Source of the DNA: Chromatiales bacterium
Lineage (GTDB): Bacteria; Pseudomonadota; Gammaproteobacteria; Chromatiales; Chromatiaceae
Reading direction: 5' to 3'
Assembly: GCA_024639625.1 (NCBI GenBank)
Contig: JAHEIA010000029.1
Location: 1 to 12,490 of the forward strand
DNA length: 12,490 nucleotides
A model generated the notes under the pieces. It worked only from the letters and a program-made list of their open reading frames with translations. It was not told the DNA's origin and did no database searches. How positions within the stretch are numbered: the first letter of the stretch is position 1; each line of letters begins with the position of its first letter. A program made the position numbers and the translations under genes. Positions 1 through 5,821 of this stretch are shown piece after piece.

Positions 1-82
1 CGAGCGTAATGACACCGGCAGAAACATTTTTTAAAACGATTTCCATGTACTGGCGTTTCTCTTCGATTTCGACGTTCTGCTG
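1..82 (-). CDS. Fragment of a PAS-type sensor histidine kinase (NtrY-like), probably joined artificially
   Basis: Read on the minus strand from base 82 to the window edge, one frame is open and gives about 27 residues containing [15 protein letters not shown] followed by [10 protein letters not shown]. This fits the HAMP-to-PAS linker of NtrY-like nitrogen sensor kinases, whose usual form is N-x-E-L-E-E-R-R-x-Y-x-E-x-V-L then N-V-S-A-G-V-I. It does not fit a FabA C-terminus. The stretch has 35 G+C in 81 bases, clearly below the GC-rich remainder. The FabA reading frame breaks at the same point, so two unrelated genes meet at about 76-84. A chimeric contig end is the simplest reading; a true rearrangement is the alternative. 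The kinase assignment rests on a short match recalled from family knowledge. Confidence 0.45.
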
Positions 83-516
83 CCGTCGCCGATACCGAGC
101 ACCAGTTTGCGGCTGATGACGCGTTTCAGGTCGATCTGGTAGGTAACCTGTGTGGCCGTGGGCAGTACTTGGCCGGTGAACCTCACCTCCCCGACCCCCA
201 AGGCTCGGCCTCGTCCCGGGTTGCCGATCCAGGCAAGAAAGAAGCCGACGAGCTGCCACATGGCATCCAGACCCAGGCAGCCCGGCATCACCGGGTCGCC
301 GGGAAAATGACAACCGAAGAACCAGAGATCCGGTTTGATATCCAGTTCAGCGACGATCTGGCCTTTGCCGAAAGCGCCCCCCGAGTCGGTAATCTTGCTG
401 ATTCGGTCCATCATCAGCATATTCGGGATGGGTAACTGGGCATTGCCTGGCCCGAACATCCTGCCATAGCCGCAATCCAGCAAACGGTCCCGATCGAAGG
501 ATTCTTCTCTGCTCAT
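31..516 (-). CDS. fabA: 3-hydroxyacyl-ACP dehydratase/isomerase FabA, C-terminus lost
   Basis: FabA is the cytoplasmic fatty-acid synthesis enzyme that dehydrates 3-hydroxydecanoyl-ACP and isomerises the trans-2 product to cis-3-decenoyl-ACP, opening the unsaturated branch that FabB extends. From the ATG at 516-514 the protein aligns with E. coli FabA without gaps over residues 1-145, including [12 protein letters not shown], the catalytic His70 in [11 protein letters not shown] and Asp84 in GLDAMW, and [11 protein letters not shown]. After the Gly-Asp-Gly at residues 143-145 (base 82) the similarity stops. The frame then runs through 16 unrelated residues to TAA at 33-31, so the last ~27 residues of the ~172-residue family are missing. 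The start is chosen by alignment and by AGAGG nine bases upstream; the frame is open further upstream, but that part is not FabA-like. It lies 79 bases downstream of proS on the same strand. FabB, its usual partner, would have been expected next. Confidence 0.93.
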   Translation of the reverse strand: MSREESFDRDRLLDCGYGRMFGPGNAQLPIPNMLMMDRISKITDSGGAFGKGQIVAELDIKPDLWFFGCHFPGDPVMPGCLGLDAMWQLVGFFLAWIGNPGRGRALGVGEVRFTGQVLPTATQVTYQIDLKRVISRKLVLGIGDGSRTSKSKRNASTWKSF

Positions 517-532
517 TGGGTTTTTGCCTCTG

Positions 533-563
533 AAAAATGCGCAGGCGGAAGAGCCGACTGCGC
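533..563 (-). terminator. Intrinsic terminator or attenuator between proS and fabA
   Basis: In minus-strand RNA, GCGCAGTCGG (563-554) pairs with CCGCCTGCGC (548-539) at nine of ten positions around a five-base CTCTT loop. It is followed by A and then five U (537-533), the form of a Rho-independent terminator. The fabA Shine-Dalgarno begins within about five bases of the U run, which leaves no room for a fabA promoter after it. A second hairpin just upstream (588-581 with 567-560, eight perfect pairs) shares bases 560-563 with the first stem, so the two cannot fully form together. That is an attenuator-like arrangement; function is inferred. Confidence 0.6.
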
Positions 564-595
564 CGGCCACGAGCATCGGAGCCGGCGCTGAACGA

Positions 596-2308
596 TCAAC
601 CGGCGAGTCGCTGCGAAAGGAATTCGATGATCTCGCCGGCCGGGAGCATGCGGTTTTCGCTATCCCGTCGGCCACGGTATTCCAGTAATCCCTCGTCCAG
701 CGATCGTTCGCCTAGAACCACGCGATGGGGAATGCCGATCAACTCCATGTCCGCGAACATGAAGCCCGGGCGGACCGCACGATCGTCAAGCAAGACGTCG
801 ATGCCGACCTGGCGCATCCTTTGGTATAGATCTTCCACCGCCTCTCGGACACGAACGGATTTGTCTGCTTTCATGGGCAGCAGTGCGACCTGAAACGGGG
901 CGATGCTCTCCGGCCAGATAATGCCCCGCTGGTCGTGATTCTGTTCAACTGCGGCCGCTACCACGCGCGACACTCCGATGCCGTAGCAGCCCATGGTCAT
1001 CACCACCGAGTGTCCTTGTTCGTCGAGCACCTGGGCATGCATGGCCTCGCTGTATTTTCTTCCGAGCTGAAAGATGTGGCCGACCTCGATCCCTCGGGCG
1101 ATGGTCAGAGTACCCCGGCCATCGGGGCTGGGTTCGCCCTCCTGAACATTCCGCAGGTCGGCGATTACGACCGGCTCGGGCAGGTCGCGCCCCCAATTCA
1201 CACCGAGCAAGTGTTTGCCGTCCTCGTTGGCGCCGCATACGAAGTCGGCTACCAGTGCGGCAGAGCGGTCTACGACCACTGGAATGGAGAGTCCGACTGG
1301 CCCAATGGAGCCGGTCCCGCAGCCGATAGCCGAGCGGATCTGTTCCTCGCTGGCCATCTCCAGGGGCTGGGCAACCGGGTCCAACTTGGCCGCCTTCACC
1401 GCATTGAGCTCATGATCGCCGCGCAGCACAAGGGCTACCACCTCGCTCTCGGTACCCCGCACCAACAGAGTCTTGAGGCACTGAGCCGGGGGCACGGTAA
1501 GAAAGCGGCTGACCTCCTCTATGCTATGTTGGTCAGGGGTTTCCACTTGGCGCATGGTAAGTTTCGCCGGAAGGCGCTCACCGGCATCCGCCGGGGCCTC
1601 GGCAAGCTCTAGGTTGGCGGCGTATTCGCCTTCGGTGGAGAATACGATGGCGTCTTCTCCAGAGGCGGCGAGCACGTGGAATTCGTGGGATTTCTGCCCG
1701 CCGATGCTTCCCGTGTCGGCTTCCACCGCGCGAAATTCCAGGCCGATTCGGCGGAAGATGCGGGCATAGGTCTGGTACATCCTGTCGTAGGTCTCATGCA
1801 GCGAAGCATCGTCCAGATGGAACGAGTAGGCGTCCTTCATGAGGAACTCCCGTGCCCGCATGACACCGAAGCGGGGCCTGATCTCGTCGCGAAATTTGGT
1901 CTGAATCTGGTAAAAGTTGATCGGAAGCTGCTTATAGCTCCGCAGCTCGCTGCGGACCAGGTCAGTGATAATCTCCTCATGCGTTGGCCCGAAGCAGAAT
2001 TCGCGCTGGTGTCGGTCCCGGATGCGTAGAAGTTCGGGGCCGTAGTGCTCCCAGCGGCCTGATTCCTGCCACAGTTCTGCCGGTTGTACCGCGGGCATCA
2101 GGACCTCCAACGCACCGGCCCGGTCCATTTCTTCGCGCACGATCGCCTCGACCTTTCGCAGCACCCGAAGTCCCAGCGGAAGCCAGGTATACAGACCCGC
2201 GGCGAGCTTGCGGATCATGCCCGCCCGCAGCAAGAGCTGGTGGCTGATGATATCGGCGTCCGCTGGGGTTTCTTTTACGGTATGCAGCGGAAAATCGGAG
2301 GTGCGCAT
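596..2308 (-). CDS. proS: Prolyl-tRNA synthetase (class II, bacterial type with editing domain)
   Basis: ProS charges tRNA-Pro with proline in the cytoplasm and clears mischarged Ala-tRNA-Pro. The 570-residue product aligns almost end to end with the 572-residue E. coli enzyme. Visible parts are the N-terminal [19 protein letters not shown], class II motif 1 around residues 58-75, GPTHEE at 108-112, motif 2 at about 139-164 ([17 protein letters not shown]), the inserted editing domain at about 220-405 with editing Lys279, motif 3 at about 440-455 ([14 protein letters not shown]), and the C-terminal anticodon-binding domain with VLLDDR at 505-510. The ATG at 2308 is chosen over an in-frame TTG at 2332 because it reproduces the family N-terminus and has AAGAG seven bases upstream. 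A strong sigma70-like promoter lies at 2348-2377. It is followed by fabA on the same strand, with a terminator-like hairpin between them. Confidence 0.98.
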   Translation of the reverse strand: MRTSDFPLHTVKETPADADIISHQLLLRAGMIRKLAAGLYTWLPLGLRVLRKVEAIVREEMDRAGALEVLMPAVQPAELWQESGRWEHYGPELLRIRDRHQREFCFGPTHEEIITDLVRSELRSYKQLPINFYQIQTKFRDEIRPRFGVMRAREFLMKDAYSFHLDDASLHETYDRMYQTYARIFRRIGLEFRAVEADTGSIGGQKSHEFHVLAASGEDAIVFSTEGEYAANLELAEAPADAGERLPAKLTMRQVETPDQHSIEEVSRFLTVPPAQCLKTLLVRGTESEVVALVLRGDHELNAVKAAKLDPVAQPLEMASEEQIRSAIGCGTGSIGPVGLSIPVVVDRSAALVADFVCGANEDGKHLLGVNWGRDLPEPVVIADLRNVQEGEPSPDGRGTLTIARGIEVGHIFQLGRKYSEAMHAQVLDEQGHSVVMTMGCYGIGVSRVVAAAVEQNHDQRGIIWPESIAPFQVALLPMKADKSVRVREAVEDLYQRMRQVGIDVLLDDRAVRPGFMFADMELIGIPHRVVLGERSLDEGLLEYRGRRDSENRMLPAGEIIEFLSQRLAG

Positions 2309-2699
2309 GGATCTACTCTTGGTCAGGGACAACGACAGCGATCCCGCATTCTAGGAGGCTCGTGGGCAAGGGGTCAATGCGACAGACGCGGAAGTGGACG
2401 CTGGTCCTGATTCCCCCGCCGATTACAAATGACATTCAGCCTGTTCTTATCCTTTGTCCAATCGCTAATGGAAGGACCGTTAAGGAGTATGCCGGGTGGG
2501 GGTTGCGGGAGCGTCTGCGGTCGGCATAACGCAGTCGAGCTACAGGGTCCCATCCACCGCGTATCCTGCGATCCTGTTGCGGACGCGCGAACCGGGTACC
2601 AGCCGGTTCACCTGGGGAGCCTGGCTGAGTTTCAGGGGCAATCAGGATCCCTATGCTATGCTGTGCCTCCCTCGGTTTCGGCGAGCAGCGTGTCAGGCG
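2309..2699. other. Non-coding gap between divergent proS and PHP phosphatase genes
   Basis: Besides the proS promoter at 2348-2377, this 391-base gap shows only a tandem -10-like TATGCTATGCT at about 2652-2662, pointing towards the phosphatase, with no convincing -35 (the best is GTTTCA, three of six). Frames open across it on both strands join no recognisable protein and look like the usual open frames of GC-rich DNA. The frame of the phosphatase stays open back to 2496, but those upstream residues do not resemble the family. I see no tRNA, T-box or repeat here. Confidence 0.5.
2348..2377 (-). promoter_or_regulatory. Sigma70-like promoter of proS
   Basis: On the minus strand, TTGACC (2377-2372, five of six consensus bases) is followed after 18 bases by TAGAAT (2353-2348, five of six). 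Transcription would start near 2341, leaving a leader of about 33 bases before the proS ATG. This is the best promoter match in the window. It lies at the proS end of the gap shared with the divergent phosphatase gene. Confidence 0.65.
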
Positions 2700-3434
2700 A
2701 TGGCGATGATCGACATGCACAGCCATATCCTGCCGGGCATCGACGATGGTGCCGCGGACGCGGAAGAGGCCCTGCAGATGTTGCGCCTGGCGGCCGCGAA
2801 CGGCGTGCGCGTGCAGGTGTTGACGCCGCATATCCACAGCGGACGCTACGACAATACCCTGGCATCGCTGCGAACCGCTTTCGAGGCGTTTCGCTGCCTG
2901 GTTCGGGAGCAACGCATCCCGATCGAGCTGCGCCTCGCCGCGGAGGTGCGAATCGGCGCGGAGGTCCTGCAATCCGTCGGCGCTGGCCGGCTGCCCTGGC
3001 TCGGTGAGTGGTACGGCAGGCGGGTGTTGCTGCTGGAGTTTCCCCACAGCCTGGTACCCATCGGGAGTGAGAACCTGGTTGCCTGGTTGATGCAGCAGCA
3101 GATCGTACCGATGATCGCTCACCCTGAGCGAAACAGGGGATTGCAAGCGGACCGCTCCAAACTGGAGCCCTTCCTGGCTGCCGGATGCTTGCTGCAAATC
3201 ACTTCCGACAGCCTGACGGGTGGGTTCGGTCCCGTCGCCCGCGAGTTTGCCATTGACCTGTTGCGGACGGATAAGGTTACCGTGCTGGCTACCGATTGCC
3301 ACAACCTGGCATTCCGCCCGCCGGCATTGAGCCAGGGTTACCGCTGTGCCATACAGTGGGTCGGTCAGCGAGCCGCTGACGATCTCGTTTGGCACAACCC
3401 TCTGCATTTGCTGGGTTTGGCGGAGGTGGATTGA
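2700..3434 (+). CDS. PHP-family tyrosine-protein phosphatase (CpsB/YwqE type)
   Basis: This 244-residue protein has the metal-binding layout of the PHP phosphatases CpsB and YwqE, which dephosphorylate bacterial tyrosine kinases that control capsule and exopolysaccharide assembly. Visible motifs are D5-M-H7-S-H9 with LPGIDDGA, TPHIHSG (His44, His46), Glu82 in AAEVRIG, H141-P-E143-R, SDSLTGGFG at 169-177, and D199-C-H201. The end, WHNPLHLLGL, is also family-like. Length agrees with the 240-260 residue norm. The start at 2700 gives the standard short N-terminus (MAMIDMHSH); ATG 2706 and ATG 2658, the latter with AGGA ten bases upstream, are alternatives. No kinase or glycosyltransferase lies within the window, so the substrate is inferred. 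The RfaH-type factor downstream strengthens the surface-polysaccharide reading. A histidinol-phosphatase role is less likely, given the CpsB-style N-terminus and SLTG motif. Confidence 0.88.
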   Translation: MAMIDMHSHILPGIDDGAADAEEALQMLRLAAANGVRVQVLTPHIHSGRYDNTLASLRTAFEAFRCLVREQRIPIELRLAAEVRIGAEVLQSVGAGRLPWLGEWYGRRVLLLEFPHSLVPIGSENLVAWLMQQQIVPMIAHPERNRGLQADRSKLEPFLAAGCLLQITSDSLTGGFGPVAREFAIDLLRTDKVTVLATDCHNLAFRPPALSQGYRCAIQWVGQRAADDLVWHNPLHLLGLAEVD

Positions 3435-3730
3435 ACGCTGGACGAGCGGATCAGGCACTGGGGATCCTGCCACAGTGGCCAGTGACGAGGTCAGCGGTTT
3501 GTGCCCGCGCTTGGGCTTGGCGACGGGTCCTCGATCCTGGATGAGCGCGGCACCGCCGCAAGGCGGAGAACTCTTCCGTTGGTACAGGTTCGCATCGGTC
3601 GCAGATCGAAACTCCGCTGCCATCGGCACGTGCGCCGGTCGCTGCGTACATGCCTATCGATTGGGTCGGCGCTCGCGCTGCGCGTAAACCTTTGTTGCAC
3701 GCAGCGCGGGCGCGCGACCGGCATGCTAGC
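3435..3730. other. Gap of about 300 bases before rfaH, no gene seen
   Basis: The 296 bases between the phosphatase stop and the rfaH-like gene are GC-rich and show no recognisable protein. Short frames here are arginine- and alanine-rich with no Shine-Dalgarno, typical of GC-rich noise. The only structure noted is a perfect five-base-pair hairpin with a GCAA tetraloop (CCGCC 3553-3557, GGCGG 3562-3566). It lacks a T run, so it is not a clear terminator. I found no convincing sigma70 promoter for the downstream gene. Confidence 0.4.
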
Positions 3731-4300
3731 ATGTGCCACATAGGGGGCGTTCGTCGGTACAACGCCGGAATCGCGACTGGGCTTGCGCAATCTGCTTTGA
3801 AATACTGGTACGCCGTTTATTCGAAACCTCGGCAAGAGGCAGTAGCCGCAGAGAACCTGGATCGGCAGGGTTTTACGACCTGGCTGCCGCTGATTCGTCG
3901 TGCCCAGAGGCGCAAGGGGCGCTGGGTCGATCTGACCGAACCCCTGTTCCCGCGCTACCTGTTCCTGCGCGTGGACGTCGGTCGGCAAGACATGGCGCCG
4001 ATTCGCTCGACACGGGGCGTGAGCGGCCTGGTACGCATGGGCGGCGTTCCCGCGGTGGTCCCGGATGCAGTGGTGGAGGGGCTCCTGGGCGCCATGGAGC
4101 AAACCGGTGGGGTCTATGAGGCCCCGCGGAAGCCATTGCATCGAGGGGATCGGGTCCGGGTGCTCGACGGGCCGTTCGAAGGGGTCCAGGGGATCTTCCA
4201 GGCGGAGAATGGAAGCGAGCGGGTAGTGGTGCTGCTCGATCTGATCGGGCAGCAGAACCGGGTCAGTATCTCACGTCGCCGGGTTACCGCCCTCGGATAG
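3731..4300 (+). CDS. rfaH: RfaH-like NusG-family transcription elongation factor
   Basis: RfaH is a NusG paralogue that binds RNA polymerase at ops sites and prevents early termination in long operons such as LPS, capsule and pili. The product carries an NGN domain starting KYWYAVYSKPRQE, the RfaH/NusG core TEPLFPRYLFL, then STRGVSGLVRMGGVPAVVPD, which is close to E. coli RfaH ATRGVSHFVRFGASPAIVP. A KOW segment follows: GDRVRVLDGPFEGVQGIF. From ATG 3731 it is 189 residues; a TTG at 3797 would give 167 residues beginning M-KYWYAVY, nearer the 162 of E. coli RfaH, and may be the true start. No clear Shine-Dalgarno supports either. The ATG lies inside a 12-base palindrome (3722-3733). A NusG-like paralogue such as LoaP is the alternative, but the spacing of the core motifs favours RfaH. 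It sits between a capsule-type phosphatase and a small unknown gene. Confidence 0.85.
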   Translation: MCHIGGVRRYNAGIATGLAQSALKYWYAVYSKPRQEAVAAENLDRQGFTTWLPLIRRAQRRKGRWVDLTEPLFPRYLFLRVDVGRQDMAPIRSTRGVSGLVRMGGVPAVVPDAVVEGLLGAMEQTGGVYEAPRKPLHRGDRVRVLDGPFEGVQGIFQAENGSERVVVLLDLIGQQNRVSISRRRVTALG

Positions 4301-4381
4301 GATTGGCCCGGCAGCGGGGCGATAGTCGGTCCGGCGCTCGGTGTCGGTTGGTTGTCGCAAGTGAACGGGGCGGGGCAGTTC

Positions 4382-4756
4382 ATGAAGGTACGGGTAGGGG
4401 ATATCGTTCACGGAGAGTTTGGCAAGGGAAAAATCGTTGCCACGTCGGCGCATTGGTGCATCGTCGAGGATGCGAAGGGGACGGAGCAGGCCCTGTCCTG
4501 GAGTGAAGTCTGTTTGCCGTCGGAACCGGAGATGCTGAGGACGGTGCGCGTACGCATCGCGGTGGCGGTAGACGCGGAAGGCAACTGGCATGCCTCCGGC
4601 TGGAGCAGCGACAAGGGCACCCCGGTCGAGCACGAGGCGATGGAGATCGCCGCCAGTGAACTGCGTTTGCACGTCGGCCACTACTGGGTCGAGGCGCGAC
4701 TGCCGATCCCGGAAACCCCCACGATACAAGCACAGGTATCCGTTTCTTCCGACTAG
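4382..4756 (+). CDS. Small protein of unknown function, possible Tudor/SH3-like N-terminus
   Basis: I do not recognise this 124-residue family. It has no signal peptide or membrane segment and should be cytoplasmic. Residues 4-19 (RVGDIVHGEFGKGKIV) follow the G-D-x-V-x-H-x-x-F-G-x-G-x-I-V pattern of small beta-barrel domains such as the UvrD/PcrA C-terminal Tudor-like domain; this is a pattern resemblance, not a proven homology. Residues 53-120 are a second block rich in alternating hydrophobic residues (VRVRIAVAVDAEGNW, then HYWVEARLPIPE), suggesting beta strands. ATG 4382 has GGGG about seven bases upstream; an in-frame TTG at 4352 would add ten residues. It starts 81 bases after the RfaH-like gene on the same strand and may be cotranscribed with it. 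Codon use looks native. Confidence 0.7.
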   Translation: MKVRVGDIVHGEFGKGKIVATSAHWCIVEDAKGTEQALSWSEVCLPSEPEMLRTVRVRIAVAVDAEGNWHASGWSSDKGTPVEHEAMEIAASELRLHVGHYWVEARLPIPETPTIQAQVSVSSD

Positions 4757-5074
4757 CAGTTCCCCTAGTTCGGCGCCGCCGTAGGCGCCGCGACCGGCAA
4801 AACCCGCGGTCGCCGGAAAGTGAGACAGGAGTCACGTTTCCAGGAGAACCCGCCCCGATCCCCGCGCTCTGCAACAGAATCGAAACAAGTTGTTGCACCT
4901 CTCATAACCCTAGAAACAGTTGGGTTACAGCTTCCCTGCAGAATCTCTTCCCGACCACACCGGATTCGCAAGATTCGGTGCCGGTACTAGGGTCTGTACG
5001 TGCTAGCGGGCCCGAAGCGCACGACCAGTCAATCCGGTTGGTCGCATGTTCACAATGGACAGGAGGTAGGGTCG
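4757..5074. other. Hairpin-rich non-coding leader before the DUF2202 gene
   Basis: No gene is seen in these 318 bases. Successive inverted repeats are: CGGCGCC/GGCGCCG (4771-4777, 4784-4790), GCGACCG/CGGTCGC (4790-4796, 4807-4813), TGCAACA/TGTTGCA (4870-4876, 4891-4897), TAACCC/GGGTTA (4905-4910, 4922-4927), CACCG/CGGTG (4958-4962, 4976-4980) and CGACCA/TGGTCG (5022-5027, 5039-5044). The first two may end the upstream transcript, though no T run follows. The rest could be operators or stems of a structured leader. Each is short enough to arise by chance. Confidence 0.4.
4880..4908 (+). promoter_or_regulatory. Candidate promoter overlapping inverted repeats, upstream of DUF2202 gene
   Basis: TCGAAA (4880-4885) and CATAAC (4903-4908) each match four of six sigma70 bases and are 17 bases apart. 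The -35 lies inside the TGCAACA-N14-TGTTGCA repeat and the -10 overlaps the left arm of TAACCC-N11-GGGTTA, where repressor sites are often found. It implies a leader of about 160 bases. The match is weak. Confidence 0.28.
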
Positions 5075-5680
5075 ATGAAGATTCTGAAAGCCGTGAGCGC
5101 CACTCTTGTTGGGGTTGTAGCCTTGGGCGTTTCCGCTGTGTCATGGTCTGCCGAAGGAAGCCTCTCGGCAGAGGAGGTGGAGCACCTCTATTTCATGCGC
5201 GAGGAGGAGAAACTCGCCCGCGACGTGTACCTGACACTTTACGACGAGTGGGGCCAGATCGTCTTCGCCAATATCGCCCAGTCGGAGCAGGCGCACACCG
5301 AGGCCATTCGCGGCCTCATCATGACCTACGGTCTGAGCGACCCGGTTGTCGACGACACGGTCGGCGTGTTCGTAAACCGGGAGCTAGCGGAGCTCTATGC
5401 CGAACTGGTCGAGCGGGGTCATGAATCGCTCCTCGAAGCGCTCTTCGTGGGGGCGCTCATCGAGGAGGTGGATATGGAAGATATCCAGTTCGCCATCGAT
5501 GCCACCGATGAAGCGGCCGTTCGCGAGGTGTATCAACACCTGCTGCGTGGCTCGCGCAACCATCTTCGGGCTTTCGTGCGCAACATCGAGACGTCGGGGG
5601 TGCTCTACGAGGCCCAGTACATCGACCCGGAGATTGTCGAGGAGATCCTTGGCACACCGATGGAGCGGCGCGCTCCCTAG
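5075..5680 (+). CDS. Exported DUF2202 ferritin-like protein
   Basis: The 201-residue product begins with a classical signal peptide (MKILKAVSATLVGVVALG, likely cleavage after SWSA at about residue 26), so the mature protein should be periplasmic or secreted. The body matches DUF2202, a ferritin-like four-helix family: LYFMREEEKLARDVY at 38-52, then FANIAQSEQAH at 64-74 with the ExxH pair Glu71/His74, an acidic third helix at about 116-140, and RNHLRAFVRNIE at 161-172 with His163. Glu43-45, Glu71, His74, an acidic residue near 130-135 and His163 are candidate metal ligands by analogy with di-iron ferritin-like folds. The family's biochemical role is not established. An excellent AGGAGG (5061-5066) eight bases before ATG 5075 fixes the start. 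It stands alone between a long hairpin-rich leader and a GC-rich hairpin cluster after its stop, so it is probably monocistronic. Confidence 0.88.
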   Translation: MKILKAVSATLVGVVALGVSAVSWSAEGSLSAEEVEHLYFMREEEKLARDVYLTLYDEWGQIVFANIAQSEQAHTEAIRGLIMTYGLSDPVVDDTVGVFVNRELAELYAELVERGHESLLEALFVGALIEEVDMEDIQFAIDATDEAAVREVYQHLLRGSRNHLRAFVRNIETSGVLYEAQYIDPEIVEEILGTPMERRAP

Positions 5681-5737
5681 GGGGCGCCCGAACCGCCGGA
5701 GCCGGGGGCCCGGCGGCGTGCGCCGCCTAGGCGCCCC
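5681..5737 (+). terminator. Compound GC-rich stem-loop after the DUF2202 gene
   Basis: Directly after the TAG stop, GGGGCGCC (5681-5688) is complementary to GGCGCCCC (5730-5737), enclosing CCGCCGG/CCGGCGG (5693-5699, 5710-5716) and the overlapping alternative GGCGGC/GCCGCC (5712-5717, 5722-5727). The RNA would fold into a very stable three-part structure. No T run follows, so it is not a textbook intrinsic terminator. It may protect the 3' end or act with Rho. Confidence 0.45.
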
Positions 5738-5753
5738 GGCACCGCGAAGCGGA

Positions 5754-5782
5754 TTGAAATCCCGTATCGCCGGTCATATTCT
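5754..5782 (+). promoter_or_regulatory. Promoter of htpX, with sigma32-like -35 element
   Basis: TTGAAA (5754-5759, five of six) is followed after 17 bases by TATTCT (5777-5782, four of six), a good sigma70 layout with a start near 5789 and a leader of about 33 bases. The -35 also reads as ATTGAAA, one base from the heat-shock sigma32 CTTGAAA. CATAT at 5775-5779 fits the end of the sigma32 -10 (CCCCATnT), but its C run is absent and the spacing of 12 is short. The htpX gene is heat-shock controlled in E. coli. Confidence 0.5.
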
Positions 5783-5821
5783 CTCTAGCGGTGGGAATAT
5801 TCGAGCAGGAAACCAACGACC

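Noticed and set aside
935..1612. A 225-codon plus-strand frame antisense to proS
   Set aside because: It lies opposite the conserved ProS catalytic and editing domains and has no family resemblance.
3553..3566. GCAA tetraloop hairpin, considered as part of a cyclic-di-GMP riboswitch
   Set aside because: The conserved GEMM core bases are absent around it; a five-pair hairpin alone is not evidence.
2436..3629. A 397-codon minus-strand frame antisense to the PHP phosphatase
   Set aside because: It is opposite a gene with all PHP motifs; its product is Gln/Arg-rich without recognisable domains and looks like a shadow.
3722..3733. Perfect 12-base palindrome CATGCTAGCATG over the possible rfaH ATG
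   Set aside because: Around three palindromes of this length are expected by chance in 12.5 kb; no promoter or second copy supports an operator.
3501..3743. An 80-codon plus-strand frame in the gap before rfaH
   Set aside because: Arginine-rich composition, no Shine-Dalgarno, overlaps the rfaH start in another frame, and resembles no known protein.
4564..4571. GGCGGTAG, the core octamer of the RfaH ops site, 264 bases after the rfaH-like gene
   Set aside because: It is inside the coding sequence of the small unknown protein, the following bases do not fit the rest of the ops consensus, and one such octamer in a window of this size is unsurprising.
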